DNA of 64,000 nucleotides. It comes from Paracrocinitomix sp039939375. GTDB lineage: Bacteria > Bacteroidota > Bacteroidia > Flavobacteriales_D > Crocinitomicaceae. The translations under genes were made by a program, and so were the position numbers. This document shows positions 41,939 to 50,400 of this stretch, one piece after another. Below the pieces are notes generated by a model that made no database searches, was not told the DNA's origin, and worked only from the letters and a program-made list of their open reading frames with translations. Each line of letters opens with the position of its first letter. The stretch's first letter is position 1. Location: NCBI GenBank assembly GCA_039939375.1, contig JBDVJO010000011.1, forward strand, positions 496,001 through 560,000, given 5' to 3'.

Positions 41939-44344
41939 CTAAAAATTAGCTTTTAAACTCAGCATTATATTTCTCCCAGGAGCAGAAATACCTGAAGCAA
42001 ATTGTCTGTAATGCATGTCTAAGATGTTTTCAATTGCGGCTTGAACCGTTAAATTCTCGTAAAAGTTATATCCAACTCTAAAGTTAAGTGTCCACCAAGG
42101 CGGAGTTCCTGCTTCAGAAGGTGTTAAATCTATATTGTCTCCGCCAGGCGTGTAATCGCTTAATTTTTTTCTGAAATTATAAAATGAATAAAGAGAAGTG
42201 TTCAGTTTATCACCTGCATATGTGAAAGCAATTCTTCCAAACTGTGGTGGAATATGTTCCAAAGGTGTATCTGCCGAAATATCGATTCCTTTGGTGAAGT
42301 TATGTGAATAGCGAAAATTAAATTCTTTGGTAAAATTCACTCTTAAATAGGCAGAAGTTCCGTAAACAATGGCATGATCTGTATTGACGATTGCCTGAAT
42401 TTTGGTCATCTCTCCTTGATATTCAATAGAGTCTTGTCCATTTAAAGTAAAATCTCTTTGGACCATGGCGTTAAAGAGATAAGTTCCGTAGGCCGATCCT
42501 CCAATGGTCAGAAAATCCTTGCCGAATGTTCGAGAGAATGTGAAGTCTAAACCAGTAGCATACTCAGGTTTTAATTGGTCATTAGGAACAACTGTATTAC
42601 CTGATTTCTCAAAAACTTTTCCGTAATCATCAATGTTTGGGGCTCTGAACCCTGTTGTTGCCAAAAACTTTAATTGCGTTAAACTATCGGGGTTAAGCAC
42701 ATAGCCTACATTGGCTGAAGGTGCTGCAGCAAGCAAATTAACTTCATTAAACGGCAATGATAGGAAAGTGGTGTCTTCAAATTTAGAGTTCGCGGCAATG
42801 AAAGAAAACCTTGTTCCAGCGGTTAAAATTGAGTTGTTCTTGAATTTTTGTTTGAACTCTACGTATGCCCCGCTAGATAAGTAATTACTTAATTGTGGAT
42901 ACCTTGTTTGTGCAGCTACTTGAGTGGCATCTTGAATATTGCTCATGTATGCATTTGAAAAAACTAAATTATGTTGCACTTCAAGTCCATAAAAAAGAAT
43001 TCGATTTTTTGTGAATATCCTGTTGAAATCAGTGTTTAAAGAAAATACATGAACGTCCTCTTCCTGCACCTCTCTGTTGTTATCTTGAAAGCCTCTTGAA
43101 ATTCTATCTTCGTCAATTTTTTGATAAGCAAGTGAGAACACACCAGAATGATACATTTTGTTTTTGGGGTTATTCGGGTTCTTGCTGAAGTCTGCCTTGA
43201 ACTGTGCAAAAAGTCGGTTTTGAGGACCATAATACCATTCTGCAAACCTTAATTCTCCACCTGAATATTCAGTGAGTTTGTCGTATCTATTAACTTTTGA
43301 TGAAGTTGAATATTGAAAGTTCAGGGTATATTTTAAATGAGCATTTGACTGATAAACGAATTTTTGAAGAACATCAAATTGCGTATAGCCAGAGTTAGCT
43401 TGAATATTTGGGTTGAGGTTGCTGACAATAGTATCACCTGATGCTACTTGAACGACTACTTCTGGATGCAATCCAAATGCTGAGTCATTATGAAAACTTC
43501 TGTTCGTTCCCATTATTATATCTCCAAATTTATTGGCTGTTATAGATGATAGGTAACCCCATTTCTTTTTACCGAATGAGAAATCAAAATGGCCGGTCAC
43601 AGATCTATTGTTTGAGTTGAAGCGCAAATTTGTTCCGCCCTCAAAGTACATGGTGTCTGCTTGGGTAATTTTTGGATCTCTAGTGTGAAAATGAATAACA
43701 CCACCTAAGGCATCACTCCCATATAATGATGAACTAGGACCAAAAATAATTTCAGTATGATCAAGAACACCATTGTCAACGGTAATCGCATTTTGAAGAT
43801 GACCGCTTCTATAAATGGCATTATTCATTCTAACACCATCAATTACAAGAAGCAGTTTATTCGCTTCAAAACCTCTGATTATCGGAGATCCACCACCACC
43901 TTGAGATTTTTGAACTAGAATTGATCCTGTATTTTGAAGCATATCAGCTGAAGTCGCAGGGTTTTCAATTTTGATAATTTCTCGATCTATTTTTTCAATT
44001 TGACCTGCTTCGTCTTTTTCAGAAACATTATATCGCAAAGGAAAATCATAATAAACAGTTGGTAAGCTATTGGTTTTTTCCTTCAGTTGAACAGTTGAAC
44101 CTGTGATTTCATTTTTTCTAATTCTGAATGTCTCAAATTTGACATGTTGAAAGGTTAGTAGTTCTTGGCTTCCAAATTCGCTTAAATCAATTTTACCTTT
44201 TTGATCAGATATTGCGCCTCTGGGGTGCTCGTTAGAATAGACATAAGCTTCTTTTACACCATTATTTTTGGAATCGATAATGGTTATAGTTTGTGCATGG
44301 ATATAAGATGCTAGAAATAAACTAACTGTGAAAAGTAGCTTCAA
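41939..44344 (-). CDS. TonB-dependent receptor (TTG start inside recO)
   Basis: This is an 801-residue outer-membrane receptor. An in-frame ATG exists further upstream (44410), but TTG at 44344 gives a clean signal peptide, (M)KLLFTVSLFLASYIHAQ, so I prefer it. A short CarboxypepD-like domain (about 20-95) is followed by a plug (about 115-225; SPIIRGFEANKLLLVIDGVR, SSLYGSDALGGVIHF) and a 22-strand-type barrel that ends ISAPGRNIMLSLKANF with a terminal Phe, typical for outer-membrane insertion. The start overlaps the end of recO by 23 bases, so translation is probably coupled in a porZ-recO-receptor operon. The ligand is unknown; the plug resembles siderophore/haem-type receptors more than SusC. 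Confidence 0.85.
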   Translation of the reverse strand: MKLLFTVSLFLASYIHAQTITIIDSKNNGVKEAYVYSNEHPRGAISDQKGKIDLSEFGSQELLTFQHVKFETFRIRKNEITGSTVQLKEKTNSLPTVYYDFPLRYNVSEKDEAGQIEKIDREIIKIENPATSADMLQNTGSILVQKSQGGGGSPIIRGFEANKLLLVIDGVRMNNAIYRSGHLQNAITVDNGVLDHTEIIFGPSSSLYGSDALGGVIHFHTRDPKITQADTMYFEGGTNLRFNSNNRSVTGHFDFSFGKKKWGYLSSITANKFGDIIMGTNRSFHNDSAFGLHPEVVVQVASGDTIVSNLNPNIQANSGYTQFDVLQKFVYQSNAHLKYTLNFQYSTSSKVNRYDKLTEYSGGELRFAEWYYGPQNRLFAQFKADFSKNPNNPKNKMYHSGVFSLAYQKIDEDRISRGFQDNNREVQEEDVHVFSLNTDFNRIFTKNRILFYGLEVQHNLVFSNAYMSNIQDATQVAAQTRYPQLSNYLSSGAYVEFKQKFKNNSILTAGTRFSFIAANSKFEDTTFLSLPFNEVNLLAAAPSANVGYVLNPDSLTQLKFLATTGFRAPNIDDYGKVFEKSGNTVVPNDQLKPEYATGLDFTFSRTFGKDFLTIGGSAYGTYLFNAMVQRDFTLNGQDSIEYQGEMTKIQAIVNTDHAIVYGTSAYLRVNFTKEFNFRYSHNFTKGIDISADTPLEHIPPQFGRIAFTYAGDKLNTSLYSFYNFRKKLSDYTPGGDNIDLTPSEAGTPPWWTLNFRVGYNFYENLTVQAAIENILDMHYRQFASGISAPGRNIMLSLKANF

Positions 44345-45035
44345 GGATAGCAAGGCTTTGAATATCTTGGAAATTGTCAAAGATGACTTTGTAATAATTG
44401 AGTAGGTCATTAACTAATTGTCTTCTATCGTTAAGTGTGGTTTTTGGATCTTGTAAACCATCAAAATTCGTGCCCGAAAAGGCTAAAAGTAAAGCTGATT
44501 TTTCTTTAGAAAGATAGAAGGGATGATTAGGGATGTATTTTCTGTATCTACCTTCTTGTAAATCAAAGTATAAACCACCCTCGTCAATTTGCGGATAAAA
44601 GCCTAAATACTTAGTGAGTTGATATAAAAACTTGATGGGAAAGCTGGCAATTTCATCAGAAATATCGAGAATTTCTAAAATACTTCTCAAAAAAGTATAT
44701 AATTCTTGATCGGGATCTCGTTCTTTTATCGATTTATTCAATACTTCATTCATAAAGAATACAACTGAAGATTTGAATGGATCAAAGGGTATAGTTTTAA
44801 ATACAACTGCGGGTTCAATAGATTTGATTTTGGCTAAATCCGAATCATTTCGTTGGTAGTAATCAATAGTTATAATTGCTAAAGGACTGATGAGGTTGCC
44901 CTTTTTTCCTTTTCTTTTTGCTCCTTGATAAATAAAGCTTTGAAGACCATCATTGGTCAAGACCTTGATGATTAAACTGGTTTCAGAATAGTCAATTTTT
45001 TGAAGAACTATTCCTTCAACTTCTTTTGCGCTCAT
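44322..45035 (-). CDS. recO: DNA repair protein RecO
   Basis: This 237-residue protein acts with RecR in loading RecA on gapped DNA in the RecFOR pathway. The N-terminal OB-fold is seen in VLQKIDYSETSLIIKVLTND, GLQSFIYQGAKRKGKK and LISPLAIITIDYYQRND, followed by the helical C-terminal domain (FPIKFLYQLTKYLGFYPQ). No CxxC zinc motif is apparent, as in other Bacteroidota homologues I know of. Its ATG overlaps the porZ stop by one base (TAATG), and its 3' end overlaps the receptor start. Confidence 0.93.
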   Translation of the reverse strand: MSAKEVEGIVLQKIDYSETSLIIKVLTNDGLQSFIYQGAKRKGKKGNLISPLAIITIDYYQRNDSDLAKIKSIEPAVVFKTIPFDPFKSSVVFFMNEVLNKSIKERDPDQELYTFLRSILEILDISDEIASFPIKFLYQLTKYLGFYPQIDEGGLYFDLQEGRYRKYIPNHPFYLSKEKSALLLAFSGTNFDGLQDPKTTLNDRRQLVNDLLNYYKVIFDNFQDIQSLAILEATFHS

Positions 45036-47332
45036 TAATTGATAAAGAGGATTTTCGCAACTTCTCTACCTTTTCCAGAAATAGAGGCTGCCCACACTAG
45101 ATAAACGCCGCTTTTTGCTCTTTCGCCTTGCAATGTTTTACCATCCCAAATAATTGTTCCACCGTTTGAAACAGTTTTGAAAACTATGTTTCCAGAAACA
45201 TCTGTAATTTTAACATCAGATTCATACCCTAATCCTTGAACCGTTATAGGTCCTGAATATTCTGGTCGAACAGGGTTAGGGAATACCGTGACGTTTTCAA
45301 ATTCGGGGTCGCCTAATGTAGCATCTGTTCTAACCGAAACTAAGCCTGCTTCAGTAGCAAAATATACTTCTCCAGTCAATAGGTCTGTTCTAATGTCAAA
45401 TACGTTGTCAGAAATTAATGGACTATTGGCTAAAGTGTATCTGTAAACTTCTTCGGTTCCATCTTCTGACAAACAGAAAACTCCTGAACTACTTGTGCTG
45501 ATCCATTTTCTATTTCCACCATCAATAGTAATGGAAGTAATGTCCGTTTCTCCTAATAGTTTTTCAACTTCTCCATCAACTTCTATCAATATGGGATTAG
45601 CATCATACTCACCAAATTCGCCTTCAAAAACATTAGATGAATTGTATAAAACGACCATTCCAAAATCCGTTCCTATCCAAATTTCACCATCCACATCTTC
45701 TGCTAAAGCTTTCACAAATACGGATGGAAGATTACCATATCCATCAGCGGCTGACAATGTTCTCCATTGGTCGTCACTACTATCATCAAATGTGCCGTTT
45801 TCATTGAAAGCAACCAGCCCAACTTGATTGACGCCCACCCATTTAGTTCCGTTTTGATCTATCAGTAATCGGTATGGGTGATTGTTTTTCGCAGCAGAGC
45901 CTAAGGTGAAAGAGTACCATAAGCCTTCTGGTGTAACCATTTTTAAAGGCTCTACACCCTTATTGAGTATCCATAAGTTTCCAGCTGGATCATATTTCAT
46001 ATCTGAAATAACGATTACTCCATTCGCTCGTTCAAGTGATGAATTCGTTTCATCAAATACTTCTGTGACATTCCCCCCATCTCTTACTACCATTAGTCCA
46101 CCTTCTGAACTGCTTCCAAATGCAAGTTCGTCTGTATTATTAGGATTTACAACAACTGATATAAAATCCCAGTTACGATCAAAACTCATAGTGTCTTGGG
46201 TTTCGTAGTTGAAGTTGGTCCATTCTTCATCTTCAAATTTATAAACGCCATTTCTGAAATTGTTAGATTGAAGGTTGTGTGTTAAACCACCACCAGCGAC
46301 TAGAACAGTTCCGTATTGGACATCAATTCGGTAACTACCATCAGCAAAAGGAGAATTATTAAAAATAGATTTAGCTGTCCAACTGTTGGTTCCTCTTACC
46401 ATCCCGTTTCTTTCATCTGCAAACCAAATTTCATTGTCCTTAATTAGGGCACCTTCAGAACCTGGATAATTTCCCTCAACTTCAAAAATTAAAGTTTCTT
46501 GGTTAAAGTTTTCATCTAAAACCTCTACAGTTCCGAATTGAGAAAGCAATAATTTATCGCCATCTACATTTAACGCTTTTAAGGTAAGCGGATTCCCTGC
46601 ATAGGTATTAAATTGTCCGTTTTCAAAATAGTACATTGAGTCACTTTGAAAAACAATTGAGCTGTATACAAAGAGAAGTTTGTCGCCAAAAGTTTCGATT
46701 TCTTCAAATGAAGAATTGGCAATTGAGCTTGGTAGATTAGTTAGTTTCGTCCAAGAGTTGATGTCATTAAGAAACTCTTTGTCTTTTTGTGCTTTAAAAA
46801 TTCCAATTTCAGTGGCAGCGAAAAGGGTGTCTTGATAGATAGCAATATCATGAACTATTGGATTTTCATAAGGGTAGTACGTGTCTTTCACTTCTTTTCT
46901 TTCATTGTCTATTAATACGAGCCCAATGTTCGTACAGATATAAATAAGGTCCCCGTCAAATAATATACTATTCACTGTTTTGTCTCCTGAGAGTTCAGCT
47001 TTTTTAATCCAAGGTAAATTTGTTATTGTGTTTCCCTCTATAATATCAAGGTTACCATTTGCATATCCAACAACGACAACGTCATTCTCAGCACAAATGG
47101 CTGAAATTCCTAAGTCTGATAGACCATTGGTTACGGTCAAAGTGGTAACAGAATTATCTTCTAAATCATAGCTGATAATTCCATTTGAGCAAGCCATGTA
47201 AATTTCTGATGAAGTTTCAGCTATACCAATTGCATTAAAAGCAGAAAAGTGAATTCTCCAATCACCTGTACCTATTTGCGCTTGGCCAATTTGGCTAAGA
47301 AGTAAGATGCTAAGAAAAAGAAGGCGTTTCAT
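45035..47332 (-). CDS. porZ: PorZ-like T9SS protein: beta-propeller with type A sorting domain
   Basis: This is a 765-residue protein from ATG 47332 (signal peptide MKRLLFLSILLLSQIGQAQ; an upstream in-frame start at 47365 would add 11 unlikely residues). It consists of two propeller modules (about 25-330 and 340-670; ISAICAENDVVVVGYANGNL, GEIWIGTDFGMVVLYNSSN) and a C-terminal sorting domain (FPNPVRPEYSGPITVQGLGY, about 680-765). Overall layout and length agree with PorZ, the surface component of the T9SS attachment complex that delivers A-LPS to the PorU sortase in Porphyromonas gingivalis. It starts an operon with recO. The assignment rests on domain order and context; other propeller proteins remain possible. 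Confidence 0.78.
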   Translation of the reverse strand: MKRLLFLSILLLSQIGQAQIGTGDWRIHFSAFNAIGIAETSSEIYMACSNGIISYDLEDNSVTTLTVTNGLSDLGISAICAENDVVVVGYANGNLDIIEGNTITNLPWIKKAELSGDKTVNSILFDGDLIYICTNIGLVLIDNERKEVKDTYYPYENPIVHDIAIYQDTLFAATEIGIFKAQKDKEFLNDINSWTKLTNLPSSIANSSFEEIETFGDKLLFVYSSIVFQSDSMYYFENGQFNTYAGNPLTLKALNVDGDKLLLSQFGTVEVLDENFNQETLIFEVEGNYPGSEGALIKDNEIWFADERNGMVRGTNSWTAKSIFNNSPFADGSYRIDVQYGTVLVAGGGLTHNLQSNNFRNGVYKFEDEEWTNFNYETQDTMSFDRNWDFISVVVNPNNTDELAFGSSSEGGLMVVRDGGNVTEVFDETNSSLERANGVIVISDMKYDPAGNLWILNKGVEPLKMVTPEGLWYSFTLGSAAKNNHPYRLLIDQNGTKWVGVNQVGLVAFNENGTFDDSSDDQWRTLSAADGYGNLPSVFVKALAEDVDGEIWIGTDFGMVVLYNSSNVFEGEFGEYDANPILIEVDGEVEKLLGETDITSITIDGGNRKWISTSSSGVFCLSEDGTEEVYRYTLANSPLISDNVFDIRTDLLTGEVYFATEAGLVSVRTDATLGDPEFENVTVFPNPVRPEYSGPITVQGLGYESDVKITDVSGNIVFKTVSNGGTIIWDGKTLQGERAKSGVYLVWAASISGKGREVAKILFIN

Positions 47333-47388
47333 AGTTGGTAAATTTACAAACAATAAACTTCTCAATTTCTCTTTTATTGTCTTAAACG

Positions 47389-47420
47389 AAAAAAGACGAC
47401 CCTATTAAGAGTCGTCTTTT
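47389..47420 (-). terminator. Terminator of the 1823-residue SprB-repeat gene
   Basis: AAAAGACGAC (47391-47400) pairs perfectly with GTCGTCTTTT (47411-47420). The minus-strand T tract corresponds to the A run from 47389. It lies about 20 bases past the stop codon and about 57 bases before porZ. Confidence 0.88.
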
Positions 47421-47440
47421 ATTATTTTGGTGACAGTGGA

Positions 47441-50400
47441 TTATTTCACTATCAAAGGTTTATTAGAGATACCAGATTCAGTTCTAATCTGAAGCATATA
47501 TGAACCTGCTTGAACTGAATTTAAATCGAGCTGATAAACGGATTGGTTTACAACTGAACTTAAAATTAGTTTTCCGCTAATATCATACACATTTAGTTCG
47601 TAAGAATTTATTCCTTCAACCATAACTTGGAAGTTTCCTTCAGATGGATTTGGATAGACATTCACATCTAATTGATTCAAGCTTAGTCCAGAATCATCAT
47701 CTGGATTTCCTAAAGCACTTGAAGTACTTCTGTTAGATCTTGATGAATTGTAATCTGTCGCTTTTAATGTAGAAGTACAAGTTGATGGCGGTTGAATAGT
47801 AACCATGTAATCAATACCTGCTGTTGAAGGTGGTGTTTCAGTATAAGTTGTAATTGTAGATGGAACTGCGTCTATTTGAACCCAACCGTCAGCATCTGTA
47901 TGTCTCCAAATAAAGTATGTTGGATAAGAGAATCCTTCATAGTGATCCCATGCAATATTGTAAACTGCTCCTGCATTAGAAATAGTGATGTGCATAGTTT
48001 TGTGATCATCACTTAAGATTGATTCATTTCCACAAGTATCAACAGTTCCTAATCTATATCTCCATGATCTTAATCCTGGATATGCAATAGTGTCGTTATA
48101 TTCTGATACATCAGCATAAGCTACATTATCTACAAATTGAAACATTCCTGCAATTGAAGATTCTCTGTAAATAGTGAAATATGCTATTTCATCAGTAATT
48201 GGTTTTTCCCAAACAATTAAGTTGGTATTTGTGTTGGTGTCAACTGATACAATACAGATGTCCGTAGTCGCTGGTAATAATGCTGGAAGATCTGCTGTTA
48301 GCACACCAAAACAACCATTAACATCTTCAACAGTCAAGTTGTATTCTCCTGAACCAACATTTACTAAATCTTCTGTGGTTGCGCCATTGTTCCATGTATA
48401 TCCTACAATAGAAAATGCTGAATTAACATCTACATTGATTGTGCCATCTGCAGCACAAGATGATGCGATTAGCGAGTCTACCGTAACAATGGGGCCATTG
48501 TTCTCACTGATTCCTGTAAAGAATTCTTTAGAACATCCATTCGCATCTGTAACCATTAGTCTGTAAATGCCGGTAGGATAATTGTTAAGATCGGCGTTTG
48601 TCTCTCCTGTAATGTCAGCTCCTAAAGCATCCTTCCATTGGTAGTTGTAAGTTGGGGTACCTCCAAGAATAGTAGATGAAATTGCTCCATCCGAAACGCC
48701 ACAAGTCGCATTAGTTGAAATCAACTCGCCATAAATGCTATTTGGCGAGGAAATAATAAACGAAGCACTAGCTTGACATCCGTTGCCGTCAGTAATCATT
48801 ACTTCATATTGTCCAGATGCAAGCCCTGAAATGTCTTCTGTAATTGCTCCGTTTGACCAAGAATATGTGAATGGTCCAGATCCCGCAACTGTTAAGTCTA
48901 TGGCCCCATTTTCATCTCCAGGACAGAGGTTGTCAGTTGTTGAACCAGAAACAGTGATTGCTGTTGTTGAAACAGTCGCTACTTCCATAGCGAAACAGTT
49001 ATTAGCATCTGTTACATTGATGTAATACAATGCTGGAAATAGGTCATTAATTGATGTCCCAGTTGTTCCGTTTGACCAATAAATATCATAAGGTGCTGTG
49101 CCGTTTGAAATTGAAGAAGAAACGGATCCATCTAATTGCCCGCAAGTTACTGGATTCACTGTTAAAACAATATCTGGCATGGCGTTAACTGTAACCGTTA
49201 CTTGGTCAGAAGCAGTACATCCAGAAGAGCTCGCAATTACCGTATAAGTTGTCGTGTTGGTTGGATAGAATGTGTGTCCATTTAAAATTCCGTTATCCCA
49301 AGTGATTAATGCGTTTTCACTATTAACAGCTGTTAGTACAACTGGTTCTCCTTCGCAAATGGTGATATCTGTTCCAGCATCAACCGTAGGTGCCGCAGGA
49401 TCTGACAAGTTATATGTTCCCGCATCTGCAGTGACACAGCTATTTCCGTTTTCAACTTGAATATCAGTGATAGCACCTGCTGCAATTCCGTTTACATCAA
49501 CGTTTCCACTTCCATCAGTTGTTAAACTGAAAGGACCTTGGTTTGACCCATTATTATAGTAGATGTCATAGGTAGTTGAAGGAGTTAGTCCACTGAGCGT
49601 TAAAAATCCGTCAGCAGCACCGCAAATTGTAGGGTTAGTTGTTCCAACTGTGAACACTGGCGGATTCGCATAAACCGTAATGTCAACAACATCAGTGTTT
49701 TGACATCCATTTACATCTACACCTGTAACTGTATAAGTCAGTGTTCCAACAGCTGGGGTGAAATCTACACCGTCCGTTACTGAATTATCCCAAGTATACG
49801 ACACACCACCTGTACCTGAGAGGTTTGCTGTGGTCCCTTCACAAATAAATTGATCAGTTCCAGCACCTATTGTTGGTAATGGGTTAACTGTAATGTCTAA
49901 GTTGTCAGTCGCAACACAACCGTTATTGTCGGTCACTGTTAGTGTATAGGTTAAAGTTCCGACAGCTGGGGAAAAAGGAACTCCATCTGTTACTCCTTGA
50001 TTCCAAGAATAAGACAAAGGAGGTGTTCCCCCAGACCCTCCTCCATTCAAGGTAGTTGGATCGCCATCACATAAAGTTTGATCGCCAGGAACTATAGGGA
50101 TAATTGGAGTTGGTTCTGTTAATGTTTCAATGTTTGCAGATGATAAACAGCCATTTGCGTCTTGAATTAAAACGTCATAATTCCCATCACATAATCCAGA
50201 GAAAACTGTACCTGCTTGGTAGGTTGAACCATTATTAATTGAGTATTGATAAGGTAAAGTTCCTCCTGTTGCTAAAAGATCAATTTGCCCATCACAGTTT
50301 CCGTTACATAAGGGATCAGTTAATGTTGGCGTGTAAGTTATTGCTGCAGGTTCAATTAAGGATTCTACTGTAGGAGAAGAAAGACATCCATTTGCATCTA

